Origin: Typha latifolia
Lineage: Eukaryota > Streptophyta > Magnoliopsida > Poales > Typhaceae
Assembly: GCA_019914945.1 (NCBI GenBank)
Contig: CM034101.1
Location: 16,317,188-16,381,187, forward strand
DNA: 64,000 bases
Reading direction: 5' to 3'
This document shows, piece by piece, positions 52,101 through 64,000 of this stretch. Within the stretch, counting starts at the first letter, position 1, and every line of letters begins with the position of its first letter. The position numbers and the translations under genes are program-made. The notes under the pieces were generated by a model. It did not search any database. It saw only the letters and a program-made list of their open reading frames with translations, and was not told the DNA's origin.

Positions 52101-55100
52101 CATCAAAAGATGGGTAATTGTTAATGGTTTCATCGGCACCAAGAACTCCCATCTGCTTGAGCTGCTTTTCCAGAACTTTTCTCCCAATCATACTCTGCTG
52201 ACCAAAATTATAGCATGACTGACTAAAATGGTTCTACTTATATTTTTAAACTCCAGGTATATATGGAAGCTATTTGATTAAAAGGAAATAGTGGTGATGA
52301 TAAAATTAAACACAAACACAGAAGAAATCAATGTTATAAAAGGTGGCCATAGTGGCCACCATAGCGGCCACCTTGGCGGGGCGGCACGCCGGCCACCCCG
52401 CCAACAAGAATGGTGGTCACCCATCGGCGATCAGGCTGCCAAGTTGCATGGTTGGCCGAGCAGCCTGCCAAATGTTTTCGTGGGTCAGCCCGCTATATCA
52501 ATGGGTTTAGACTTATCGTGTCGGATTTTCATTATATGTTAACTGCTTAACTCATTAAACATTTAAACGCCAACCGATTGTTTCTCTCCTCATTCTCGAT
52601 CTTACCCCGAAAAACCTTCCCCCTTTCGATCGTTTCCCTCCCTCAATTGTCTCCTTTTCTCAATCATCTCCGAGCGCAAGCGAGTACAAATAACCAATGG
52701 CGAGCGAGGTACCTTCTTCTCTTTCTTCCCTTTTTCACTTTCCTTTATTTTCTTCCCTTTTTCATTCTCGACGGTGACCTCCCAGTTTGGGCACTGAGGT
52801 GTGCCCGAGGTTTTTCTTTTTTTCTTTTTCTTCACTTTCTCCTCCTCTTTCTCCCCTTCATTGTCAGCTTTCTTGATTTCTTCTGTTTCTAGTTTCTTCA
52901 CTGCTACAGTAATTAACACTTAATGACTGTAGGACTGTAGCAATTAAAGGATTTGATTAATGAAAACTTAATTTCTTCTCTTTTCTTTTCTGCTTCTTTA
53001 GTTTTCTTTCACAGTTTCACAGTCTTGATTCCTTCGTGATAATTACTTAATGAATGATGATTATTGAGCTAATTAGTTTGCTAATTGCTAGAGAAGAGAA
53101 GTCAACAATGTCAGTTTTCTAATTATAATTTAAATGTAGATTTCTTTGAATTCTTTTACTGACAGACTATCCTAGATTAATTTATTGTTAATATGTAATG
53201 TTAATATGTTATGCTAGAGAAATCAATTGCTAACTAGTTTGCTAGACAAATTAATTAATGTTATCCGTAATTCTTTCATTGTCTTGAATCTGATTCTTTA
53301 ACCCTGAAATGTAAATATCTTTCACTGTTAATCTGAATCGTGATTATGTTATGTGATATTTTGGTGTAGTGCATCATTATAAATTTTACATATACTATAG
53401 TAGTACTAAAAAATAAAAATATTCATATATAACTTTTTCAATTCTTTTTTACATAAAAAATGCTAGATTGTCTTGTCACCCGCCTTCCGTCTTGACGCTA
53501 GGCGGTGAGGTGACCGGCCAACACCCGCGGCCACCTTTAAAATCATTGGATGAAACTAAGAACAAGGATAACGAGCATGCACATAATTTTCAGGTCACAC
53601 AATACATAACAATAAAACAATAAAATCTAGAAGAAAGCAGCAGTAGGTAAAGTACTTATTCATACAAAGTAGACCTGTCATAAATAATGATTAATGAGTA
53701 AACTATTCGAAGCTGTACCGACCCCTACATGGTCTAGAGATGAAGATCATAAAATAAACATACGAATGATGCAAAAAGGAAAAATGTAAGTGCCCTCACA
53801 ACATTGTCCAATCTTGTTTTTCATATCTAAATTGCAGATTCATTGGATATTGCTGGCTCATATAAGCAAACAAATACAAGAGGAAAAACCATCAAGAACA
53901 AGATCTTCATTGACTTGCCACATCTATCCAACCAATAACTTACAAAAACATCAATAATATCGTTTACGCTTCTCACTGGTTTATAAAAATATCCAACCAA
54001 TAAATGAGTAACACATGTCGCACCTTTTGCTAAAGCTGATACTAGACTTCAACATAGTAGACTTGTCAAGAATTTTATATTGAATGACAACATACCAATA
54101 CAGTAAAGATGAAAGAGAATTTTATTTCCAGTTTCAAAATAAAACATCTGCATATCTAAGGAAGGCAATATAATAGAGAAAATTGATTATTCTCCTTTTG
54201 ATGAATTATGATACCATGTAACAAGCATATTGACAAGACAGTAGACACTATGCAAGGAAAAAGAGAAATTGCATCGAGCCATAGATTATATGGATAGTTT
54301 CAGATTCTACCTGAGTTACATTTGTACGATCTAAACAATCGATACAGTTTGTTCTCACAACACCAGTCTGCTCTTCAACTTTCTCACCTTTCTCATTCAG
54401 TAAGAAGTATCTAGCACATATCACCAAATATTATAGGAATAAAATTTCATGCGGACTTATAAGTGGATAATTTATGACACAGAACATGAGGAAAAAGAAA
54501 TTTACCATAGTTGTACAGTACTACAGCACAAAAATTTAATAAGTTGGTAAGTAACAGAAAAATATAACATTGTGGAAATCCTCGCACAGACGAACACTTT
54601 CCACGTCCTAACTGTGAGGAAGTAGGAGATTGAAAAAACAGATAGATGTATATAACCATTTATAAACCTTGTTAAATGTTAAACCAAGAAAGCTTTTTTC
54701 CCTAATGTATAAAGGCAAGTGCCAAGTTCTACTTTCTGGCATGGTACTCCCAAAATGTTATATGAAACCAAAAAAAAGTCAACTATGGTAAATAACTTCT
54801 TATGCATCAATAAATGGTTATGCTGACTATTAACTCATCTACCCCTTCTCTCAATATCGAAAAGCAATTGTCATAAATTGGGCATACTCATAACTCTAGT
54901 ATAAAAGAAAGAAAAAGACGAGATGCACCACATACATATAAGTATTACATCAAACAAGTATTCAAATCAGAAAGACGAGGATCATTGCCAAAGTGAGAGA
55001 CAGATGCCTAGTAGCATGTAGTGTTCTTGTAACAGAAAAAGGACAACAATGAAACAGCAGATTGCTGACATATAGATTAAAACATAAACATAAGATTCTT

Positions 55101-58100
55101 GACTTCCTATAAAAGACACAAAAGAATTGCACAACAACCACTGAAAATATAAAAGAAAAAGGATACGATGAAGACATAACTGATCTAACTAACGGTATAT
55201 TGGTCCAATGGATGTGGAAAGCACAATTAACATATAAAGACAAACAACTTGAGAAAGCAAAGTCGTAACATAGTATAATTGACAGGCATATCAGAATTAA
55301 TGGACCTGGCTTTATTACTAGTATTACAACATCTAGTTCTTTCTGACGAGACATATTCTCAAGATTCTTGGGATTAAAATAATGCGGTGGGCGCTAATTC
55401 TGAGCACAGAATTGCTGATATCTAGGTAGCATTGATGTTACTAAATTGTGATGCTATGATTGTGGAGACAAGTACTTGCATATTTGTGGTGACCTCATGA
55501 TGGCGTCCATGCATACAAAGCCCTAAAAAACATACCTATGCTTCTCGAGATAATCCTTGATTTGGTCATAAAGGAGAGAGAGACGCTCAAAATGGATATG
55601 GCCACAAATTTGATGGAAGTCGAAATGCACATATCTACAATATTTGCATCATTAGCCAGAAATAGGTATACAACAAGATTGTATTAATGTGGCAAGTTGC
55701 CTTCACCTTATATCATCACTAAGAATAGGCTGCATAGCACTTGCATATTTCATACTCAACCGTCCCTCACTACCATGCTGTAAAATGTGAGAAATGAAGG
55801 AATTAAAGGCATAAACATTTAAATTTTAAAGACTACTATTTTCTTGCACATGTCACATGGAAAAACATAAATTAGAGAACAAGGGAATGTAAACGGTAAA
55901 ATGCATCCCTAACCATGGATCTTCTCAACATGCTTGACAGTAAAAGAAAATAGAAGTAGGAAAAAGTCATGAACTGAAGTACTTCCTGTCTCCTGCAACA
56001 ATTTGACAAGATAAAATTTATCTGTCGATTTACTGTCATCCACCAAAACTCACAAAGCAATATCACAGGCAATTGATAAAAATGAAATACTGCATGGTAA
56101 ATCGCCTATGATTATCCCATCTAAAAAAGCAGCAGTTATCTTTTTCATTAAAGGAATTTGAAGCTGTCAGTCTCATTCCTTTCCCTTAGTTTGTTAAGTA
56201 GGGCACTATAGGAGGCAAATTCCATATGATAGTCAATAAATAATCAACCATCTGACAGCATATTCACATGAAATACTTTATGTTGAAAAACAAAATTCAG
56301 AAATGCATTAATAAAAACTTAATTTAGAACAAATCAAGGAATATTGCACCAATAGTCACCTTGTTGACAAGATCAACAGCTAAAACAGATCCATATTTCT
56401 TACTTATATCCAGAAAATGGCGCTCAACTACATGAGGCTGTGGAAAATAAAAATAGAATATCAATAAGTTTGTCATCCCTTGTGACAGCAGTAGAAAACA
56501 TGGTGCAGAAAAAGGTCTAAAAGCATAAATATTGTAATATTATTTTGTTGCAAGGACGTACCGTCTCTTCTTGTCTAACAATACCGAAGTTAGGCTTATA
56601 TGTCAAATCAACAATTTGCTCCCACAATAGTGGTATAGAACCTCGAACCTACAAGACATTAGAGCACCTCAGTAAAACTATTGCATGATGTAAAGTTCAA
56701 ATTTCACATATGTTGCCATAACCAGCTTTGAAAGGTAAGTCATTGTATCAAAGTAGAACTGTCAAAGTAAACCTAACCGCATTCATCCACAATTTAAGAT
56801 TGAAAAATTGCAGGCTCTGTCAACATAGTTTGTAAGTCGCCAACCTTGGATAAATTTAAATTAGATTAATGCACACTGTTCAAGTTAACATAAAGTAGCA
56901 GAACATTATCTTTAGAGAGGGATAGCTATCCAGAATTGGAGCTCCATACATGTGGAGTTGTGGACTATGGAGAATGTAGAACACTCCAAAATAGCCCCAG
57001 ATTCCATGTTATGGGACCTATGTAACAAAAGTCTCACAAGTCATCACGATATACACCCCAAAAGAGGCACCAGGTTCCATGTTAAGCAGCATATCTAACA
57101 AAATTCCTAATAAATCATAACCATTTTAATCAACTCTTGAGTTGATAAGGCACAACACATATGTTTCATCACAAGAAAAAAAAACAAAAACCTAAGAAAC
57201 AACTCACATGGATAGTTCAGAATATTGCATGCACAAACACCTCAACCTAGAATATTCACTCTGAAATAATGGATAGAGTAAACAAAAAGCACAACTAAAA
57301 GAAAAATAAAAGTCAAGACTTCCACAAGCAATTAAACCATTATTATAAAAAGAAGCTCTCTATTTATTTTCCTAAAGAGTCAAAACACATGAACACTGAC
57401 AAATTGAAAGGCTAATGACTCGTTACCATCACAAATCCAACATAAAATAAAGAGGATCTATTCCAAGTAGAATCACAAAATGAGATGCTTCGGCTTCACC
57501 TTAATTATGAATAAAGTGACTTATAAGGAGACTTACTTGAACAAAGGATGCGGTAAATCCATTTGACTGCACTATCTGTTCAGTTTCAACAAAGTTTGCA
57601 ACATAGCCCTCTGTATCAGCTCCTCTCCTCCACATCCGAGTACCTTATGACAACAAATAGCTTCACTTGCTTATCATGCAAGTATCAAAAACTCATAAAG
57701 CTAGGGATGGCTCAGAAAATACAGTTGTAATACAGTATATCCTTACTCCACAAGTTCCATCAATCAAGAACAGAACCCATTACAAGCCAATTATTTGCAT
57801 TTCCATGATAGACTCTAACCTGTCCTCCTTGTGCATCTACGTGCAATCAAGATCACATCGACATTTCTCGCCCCAACTGTTGCCTGAAAATTCTGATAAC
57901 CTGATCTTCAGTTAAGTTCTCATGAATAGCCGAGCAAGACAATTAATTGGCATTACAAGGGAAGAAAGGGTAAAACAAGCAATAGCAGAAATATCATCTT
58001 CATAATCGAAGGTCTTTCCTATTGAAGATGGTGTCAGCTAGACTTTAAAGCAAACAAGTTGAGGATATTTCCTTGAATGACAGGTAACATGTATTGATCC

Positions 58101-61100
58101 AGCTGTCCACAAAAATGTGAGCAGTCAGTATGACTCAAGAAAATTAGGACACAAAAGTGATATAAACACAAAAAGAATTACAAGAAGTAGTACCTTGTTA
58201 TCGACAAGAGGTTCCAACATGTAATTGTTCCAGAGAAATCTGGGTTCTGCCTGCAGAAGAACAATGTTCTCAGTGACGTAAACAAGAATCATCATACTGT
58301 ACATCGCAATTGAGACAGTTGGCAACAAATTGACAATATAAAAGCATGTCAGCAAGTACAAAAAGATGGACTGCATAAGAGAAGACAGCAAATAGAGAAT
58401 AGAAGATTTAGCATACATTGTAGCTGTGTGATATGGGATGTGAAAAATGAGAAAACATAGTTTAGTTAGGGATGTTTATATATCGGGCCTGGATCTGCCC
58501 AGCTTGACAAAGTTCAAGATTGGCTTATCTTGGGATTGATCATGCTCGAATAACTAGCCAAGTATCAGCCCCGAACAGGACCTTGACACCTAGTCCTAGG
58601 CCAAGAGAGCCAGGCTCTTCGCCAACTTGTGTCAGGTTGTTGTAGCTCGACAACTTTGTGAACTTATATTGAATGAAATTATGGCATCACATAAAAGCGA
58701 AGAGGAGGACGAACATGATGAACAGTCGGCTCCAAGACTAACTGGACCAACCCTACATAAAAACATGAAATCCCTTGTCGACTTTCCATGAAGAACTCGT
58801 TCAAAGGAAGATTTCCAAACATTTCATAACCCTAGTAACAAATAACTAAGCTGAATATGGCTGGCATAATAATTCTATGAATAACCCTATACAAGGCTGG
58901 TAATAAAAACCACAAAAGAACATCCTCCTACGCGTCCGAACATGCTGGGCTCCACTGATTTTCATAGATCATAGAGGCAATCAATTGCGTGAATCAACAA
59001 AGAGATAATTTAATAGGTTTTGGGAATGTGTTCAAGTCAGGCTTGAAACCAAACCAACCATTTGTTTTCATCCTCCTATCCCTCATCCTTGTGCAATGCC
59101 CCTTATGCCAATCTCTCTACCTACCATCATTATGCTGCCTCTCCCTCCGGTCACACTTAAATAATTATATTTGATTATAGCGAGTGACAGAAATGCCACT
59201 GGCTCAACAGCACAATCACCATACATTAACAACATGTGAATTAGGCACCTACCATGTGAAATAGGATGCATGTTGAACCAATAGTACCACATTTCTTAAG
59301 TAAGTGATTACCATTAGTGGTGTGTTCTGCTTCTGATGGCTCTTAGTAGTTAGTACTAACTACATTCAGCTTATACACGAAATCTTACATTAATACTTTA
59401 TAATTAGGTCTAGCTTTAATTCAAAAATATTACTGGAACTTAAAATATTAATATAGAAGAACAAATGCACAATGTCAATAATGTGTTCATCGAAAGACAC
59501 TTTGCAAAAGATTATGGCCAATAAGAGAAGCAAAAAAATAATTAAATGTAAGTTTACATACAGACCTGCCTCCAAAGTGGAAGTAGCTTTGACTCATCAC
59601 CTAAATAATGTAGCCTCTGCGAACTGGTAGAAGAAATATCAAAATACATAAATGTCAAGAATGATGAAAAAGTTAAACAAAAAACAGCAGGCAAATAGAA
59701 ATTAATGACATGTATGAAGATCCTAAAACAAAATAAAGTTCAGATAACTCAATGCCTCACACTAGTAAGTTGAGTTCAAACATTCATTTATCGGGTAGAA
59801 ATGACGATGTTCTCTCATTTACCATGCAGTGTGCTAGACTCTTTCAAAAGCAATCAGCAGAGAGTGAGAACTCCAGAATCATATTGCATTAGCCAAAAAT
59901 TCACAAAGATGGCTTCCAGAAGTCCTTGTTTTTGCACCCCTAAAATTTACTAACACAGTATCAATATCTTTAAATAATTTAGAAGATCATCCTCATTCTC
60001 CAGATCAAATGTTCCTGGAGTGCATTGTTTAGGGCTTTAGGCTATGCAGAATTTTTCGTCATTTAAAGAATGAAACCATTCAAAATCTGATGAATCGACC
60101 TATTATTAGTTGCAATGTATACAACCATTGCAATTGTTTTCTGCAGACATCTAGGAGAAACTCTGAGGGTCCTCCAAGAGTCCAAACTTCATCAATTAAT
60201 AATATATAGCAACTGTTAAGGCCAACTGAAAGAAGGGGTCCATCCTCTATGAGTTCATCTTTATTAGATATACCTTGTTTATTTCAATAAGAAATAATTC
60301 TATCATTGATGTATTTGCAATTCAATATGAATAAACATTCCAAAGAACCTAGAAATCAATCATAGAAAGACAACTATGAATAGCTACTCATCTCTTCACT
60401 TCACAGTTCACACCCAACCCTTTTGAGTTCTACCACCTCATAACCATATATTTCAAATGTCAAACAACTTCAACAAGGACATGGCCACTGCCCACATGAT
60501 CACTTGCACACTTATAGAAGTACATACTGCACAGTACACACTTTTATAAACAACAGTATCTGGTAATGTATAATAAGTGAACGCAAAGAATGAGGAGTGC
60601 ACTCAAGCAACATGTTGCTTTGTATATTCTAGACACGATCATAATAACATAATAGAATGAACAAATGGTACCATTTTTGTATTCACCCAAGATTCAAGAA
60701 GCAAAAACTACTAGAACTTGCACTGCATGGGTTTTTGGCATCTTATTGCCGTAATAATTTAAGCATGAAAATCTGATGTAAACTAAAGACTCAAGTACCC
60801 TGGACACACACATCTCATGCTGACAAGCTGTTAGCATGATAGTGAGAGAGGAAGAGAAAGAAATAGCGGTACCAAAAAGAAGAGAAAATAGAGAATCAGA
60901 GAATTGGCGGAGGAAGGTGGACGGAGAGGTGGTCGAGTGAGGAAAGGTAATGGGAGGGCAAGAGAGGAAGAGAAAGAAAGAGGAGAGCAGTAGAGGGTGG
61001 TGGCTTGTTTTAGAGATCATGTAGTGGAAGAGGAGATAGAAAGTGGATCTCATCGATTCCGATATGCTTAAACATGCAAGGTGTATGAAACATGCAGTTA

Positions 61101-63958
61101 AACAAAGAAAAGAAAGATATATCTGCACACACCCGGTGGTGTATATAGTTCACCTAAATTTGTCAGGGAAAATGTAATGGAAAGTATATTAATCAGACAA
61201 AAAGTACCAACCAAAGTGTTAAGTTGATGTCATAGGAGAAGTACAGACCAGAAGTCCTCTCTGCAGCATTCAGGAGATTAGAAAACTCAGCTTCCACCCT
61301 TTTCTGTCAATATATAGTGCAGTACTGAGTTAAAAGTAGCCGGCAAATCACCAATATGAAGAAGAAGAAAACTACAGAGTACAGACCTGTTCAGTAGAAG
61401 AATTTTTCAGTGAAAGATTGCATGGGAGGATTTGTAGTGCCGATACTTTGAAAATAGGATGTCCTAAGAAAGATCCAACGCATTCACGTTCTGTTATCAT
61501 CAATAGGTATGAACCTGTAGTATTCAAGAGAAGATAACTTTTTATTAAGATGGAATTCGATAATCAAATTTTCCAACAAAAGTTGTCGTAAAGCACTCAA
61601 TGGTGATCCCATGACATGTACACTGAAAGATCCCACAACTGCCTCAAATGACCTAGAACAGAAAAGATTTTTATAAGTCCTATAATGTACAAAGATTCCT
61701 GTAGCCCAACATGTCAGCCAACTACTAAGATTGGAGTTGTAGGCTGTTAATATGAGGCCATCAAGACAAGACTCAAAGAAGAAAGGATGGGCATCAGGGC
61801 ATCACACTATAAAGTCTAGAAAGAATCACTAGTTCACTTGCTGATTCCACAAAATAATGTCATCTGCAAAATAAATATGATTGCATGCAATTTGTGTCTG
61901 ACAAGAAAATATGCCAAAATGCAGCCTACTGCAGGATTTAGATGCATGTAACTGATGAAGGAATGGAACATAAAGGTAGGACTTAGGAGCACTCAATCAT
62001 TACTTATCAGAGCGGGATTTATCATTCTTGCTTTTTTTTTCTTTTTTTTTGTCATTCCATGTTCAACTTGAAACCTGGTCTACTTCTATAGATTTTGCTT
62101 ATTATTGGGATTTTTCTTATTTCAAAATCAGTATTTGGATAATCGGAAAAAAAAATTTGCCAAAATAATTCCAATTATTACAAAATCAATGTTCATTAAT
62201 ACCTTAGAGCAAGAAAAAAGACTACTAGTAAACAAACAGAAGACTGTAGTAGGGAAAATGCTAAGTCACTACGTATATGTCTTCTTATCATCTTATAAAA
62301 ATTCTTCTCAATTCCCATAAAAGTGTAACATGGTATACATAGGAGCAAAGAATTTAAGAAGCAAATGCCGCAAGAAAAAGAACTTATGTACACCACAAAA
62401 GAATAACAAACTCATATAATGTGTCAGCTGCAGCAAAAGATCACTATCTATGACACGATGGCATGTTGCGTATCACTATCTTTCCAAACCCATCATTGCA
62501 ACAGAAAATTCACACCAAAATCATTAAATAGCATTAACTTGGTTCAATTCCACTAAAATGGACACTTTATCTTCCTTATGCGTAAGGAATTCTCGTGGCA
62601 ACAAACACAAGACGGAGAGAAAGCATGTAACTGGATAATATTCAAGACTAAGAACATTTTTAGGACATGTGCTGTTAGAATATAAATATAAAAATTAACA
62701 TTCTCTAATAGCTTAAGCTTTTAAAATAGTTAATGAGTTAATATGATATCAGAGTAAGAAGTCAGGTTTAAATCTTAATATCTTACTATGTCTATCTTTG
62801 TCTAAAAATATAAACCTCCTGCTCATTTAATTCAAATCCACTTTTTAGACCTAATAAAATATGTCAACCCAGAAATAAAAGGAAGTGTTAAAATATAATA
62901 TAAAAACTATCATTTCCTAACAGCTTAAGTTTTTAGAGTAGTCGGTTAGTTAATATTAGCAAAAGTCCTATGTTCGAATCTTGTCAAGCTCATCTATTAT
63001 TGAAAAATATAAAACCTCCACCCATTTAATTTAAATCTATTTATTGGACATCTTAAAATATCTCAAATTCACAAGTGAGAGAAAATATTAAAATATAAAA
63101 TATGAAAGTCACTATTCTTTAATAGCTTAAATTTTTAGAGCAGTTGATGAGTTAACATAGTATTAGAGTAAAAGGTTATGATTCAAATTCTGTTATGCTC
63201 ATCTTTATCTTAAAATATAAAATATCTACCTGTTTAATTCAAGTTCTACTTGTTAACCCTATAAAATGCCTCGAGTCCAATGGAAGGGGGAATGAGGGGA
63301 GTATTAAAATATAAATAGAAAAACTATCATTCTCTAATGGCTTAAACTTTTAAGATAGTTGGTGAGTTAACTTATTTCAAAACTTTCTTTATCATAAAAA
63401 TAAAACCCATTTATTCAAACAAGCAAGAAAAAGATAGTCATACAAAATCTACTTGTGCGGGTCAAAAAATATGTTGCAGTCAGTGGTTTAAGAAAATCAA
63501 TTAAAAGAGATGTAATATGAAAAATCAGGAAAAGTAGAAAACTAAGATCACTGTGTGCTAAGAGTCGACTTACCTACTAAAAGCTTAAGCATTCCAATCA
63601 CACCAAACACAGTTCGAACTTTTGGAGACTGAACCGCGCTATGTTGTGGAAGCTCTTCTGTTTCCAGTAACATGTGTCAAAAAAGAACTGTCTAACGTCA
63701 ATCTTCAGATATAATGGCCGTTACAATATATAGTGGATTCCACGGGAAAAGAAAAAGAATCTATACGAATTACCCAAAGACAACATAATGAAAGAAAAAC
63801 AAACCAATTAGCTTCATTGATCCATCGGCACGACTAATTGATAGATATGAATCAGCAAGACTATCCACCGGCTCAAGAATGTATTTGTCTGGAAATTCCC
63901 ATAACCTCAGCCTCGTGTGGAGTTTCTGCGAAGAACTCGCGCTCTCTTTCGAATCCAT
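46182..63958 (-). CDS. SAC7: SAC-domain phosphoinositide phosphatase, SAC6/7/8 (RHD4) type, complete
   Basis: Removes phosphate from phosphatidylinositol 4-phosphate on secretory/endosomal membranes; Arabidopsis RHD4/SAC7 acts in root-hair tip growth. Exons (5' to 3'): 63958-63805, 63657-63574, 61514-61387, 61303-61212, 59623-59566, 58250-58194, 58102-58069, 57900-57820, 57643-57537, 56648-56562, 56437-56360, 55777-55707, 55634-55536, 54410-54311, 52194-52086, 51995-51923, 49141-49048, 48821-48729, 47013-46947, 46312-46182. Sum 1797 nt, 598 aa plus stop, all phases consistent; the family is about 590-600. The SAC domain spans about residues 60-500. The catalytic CX5R motif is in [12 protein letters not shown], with Cys399 and Arg405. 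Two C-terminal membrane segments (about 535-552 and 561-583) anchor it. I chose MDSKES; an in-frame ATG five codons upstream (63973) is possible. All introns are GT-AG except the seventh (58068-57901). Whether it is SAC6, 7 or 8 is not resolved. Confidence 0.95.
48436..48600 (+). mobile_element. Au-like tRNA-derived SINE (SAC intron 18)
   Basis: Reads GCCACTTGGTGTGATGGTAA from 48441 (A-box-like TGGTGTGATGG), then CTTGTATCCAAGAGG and the B-box-like GGTCATGGGTTTAAGTC. This is followed by AAAGTTGTACACATCTTAAT and a GGCCTAATGCACTTTGAG tail. The order matches plant Au-type SINEs. It lies antisense within the SAC gene intron (47014-48728). Confidence 0.65.
50120..51570 (+). mobile_element. GC-tipped AT-rich repeat, copy 5 with internal duplication (SAC intron 16)
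   Basis: A GC-rich tip (CCCCGTGCCGAGCC, about 50151) leads into the AT body, then a second GC segment (GTGTGCCGTGCTGATCGGGG, from about 50933) and a third (GTGTCGGCTGAGGATCGGCG, from about 51523). The AT blocks before the second and third GC segments (50640-50830 and 51270-51470) are diverged copies of each other, so about 600 bp has been duplicated. The body matches 19450-20170 as reverse complement and 40930-41290 directly. Confidence 0.6.
52329..53548. mobile_element. 1.22-kb TIR element (SAC intron 14)
   Basis: The left terminus CAATGTTATAAAAGGTGGCC and the right terminus reverse complement CAATGATTTTAAAGGTGGCC match at 17 of 20 positions. GC-rich CGG/GGCCACC repeats follow inside both ends. 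The interior has a pyrimidine-rich block with TCTTCTCTTTCTTCCC runs and an ATGGCGAGCGAG start-like site before GTACC (about 52697). That is reminiscent of a captured 5' exon, but I cannot name a source gene. No transposase. Confidence 0.55.
57901..58068 (-). other. U12-type AT-AG intron of the SAC gene
   Basis: On the minus strand the intron begins ATATCCTCAA (consensus U12 donor ATATCCTT) and ends GAAGATCAG. The branch-like sequence GAACTTAACT at 57920-57910 has its candidate branch A at 57912, 11 nt from the 3' end, as U12 introns require. Using it joins CTGGATCAATAC... (exon 58102-58069) to GT TAT CAG AAT (exon from 57900), giving [19 protein letters not shown], which fits the conserved SAC family stretch. 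No GT donor keeps this frame. Confidence 0.85.
62673..63375 (+). mobile_element. Tandem SMART/TRIM mini-LTR array (SAC intron 2)
   Basis: Four LTR-like blocks (starts about 62673, 62886, 63086, 63302) alternate with three internal blocks of about 130-145 bp. The first LTR runs from TGTTAGAATATAAAT to TTAATA (about 71 bp) and is followed directly by TGATATCAGAGT, one mismatch-level from the usual tRNA-iMet primer site TGGTATCAGAGC. Internal blocks end in purine tracts (AAAAGGAAG, GGGGGAATGAGGGGAG). Periods 213, 200 and 216 bp. All blocks are diverged from one another. Confidence 0.7.
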
Positions 63959-64000
63959 AGCTGCTGAGTACACTTAAAACAAGACCCAAAAAAAAATCAC

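Noticed and set aside
52578..52919. Phe/Leu-rich plus-strand ORF and its Lys/Glu-rich minus-strand mirror
   Set aside because: Both come from one pyrimidine-rich tract inside a TIR element; no conserved domain.
58069..58102. Reading SAC exon 7 on into [11 protein letters not shown] followed by a stop, i.e. a truncated gene
   Set aside because: The U12-type donor explains the exon end and restores the conserved frame into the next exon; all later exons are intact.
63958..63973. Upstream in-frame ATG giving [11 protein letters not shown] as SAC start
   Set aside because: Related proteins, as I recall them, begin close to the MDSKES position; kept only as an alternative.
1..64000. CRISPR arrays, operons, prophage or a bacterial gene cluster
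   Set aside because: The window is eukaryotic plant DNA with spliceosomal introns; the spaced repeats present are transposon-derived.

Overview
The window is nuclear DNA of a flowering plant. It is AT-rich and carries three protein genes cut by many GT-AG introns, with transposon remnants in the larger introns. The repeats (SMART/TRIM-type mini-retrotransposons, Au-like SINEs, MULE-type MITEs) and the long introns would fit a non-grass monocot such as a palm. That placement is a guess; angiosperm is secure.

Layout. (1) Positions 1-3703, + strand: the 3' part of a GAUT3-type galacturonosyltransferase gene. It runs off the left edge, and the last 543 codons are assembled from four firm exons plus one probable exon. 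(2) 3704-12276: intergenic, with one unidentified exon-like ORF (4385-4624), microsatellites and degraded repeats. (3) 12277-45176, + strand: a complete NPC1 (Niemann-Pick C1) gene. Joining 39 exons by hand gives one open frame of 1299 codons plus stop, spread over 33 kb. (4) 45177-46181: a short gap where NPC1 and the next gene converge tail to tail. (5) 46182-63958, - strand: a complete SAC-domain phosphoinositide phosphatase gene of the SAC6/7/8 (RHD4) type. Twenty exons join into 598 codons plus stop. One of its introns appears to be a U12-type AT-AG intron.

The genes do not form a pathway unit. All three products act in the endomembrane system: pectin (homogalacturonan) synthesis in the Golgi, sterol/lipid handling at the vacuolar or endosomal membrane, and PI4P turnover on secretory membranes. 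GAUT3 and an NPC1 gene also lie near each other on Arabidopsis chromosome 4 (At4g38270 and At4g38350, from memory), so this looks like old microsynteny.

Most of the rest is introns with transposable-element debris. There is a family of AT-rich repeats with GC-rich tips (at least five pieces), tandem arrays of roughly 200-bp LTR mini-elements, a 605-bp element with a 10-bp target duplication, several TIR elements, and two SINEs. I found no rRNA, no convincing tRNA gene, no CRISPR array and no gene cluster. The most unusual items are the U12 intron, the GC-tipped repeat family and the mini-LTR arrays. I did not see a new enzymatic or defence system.
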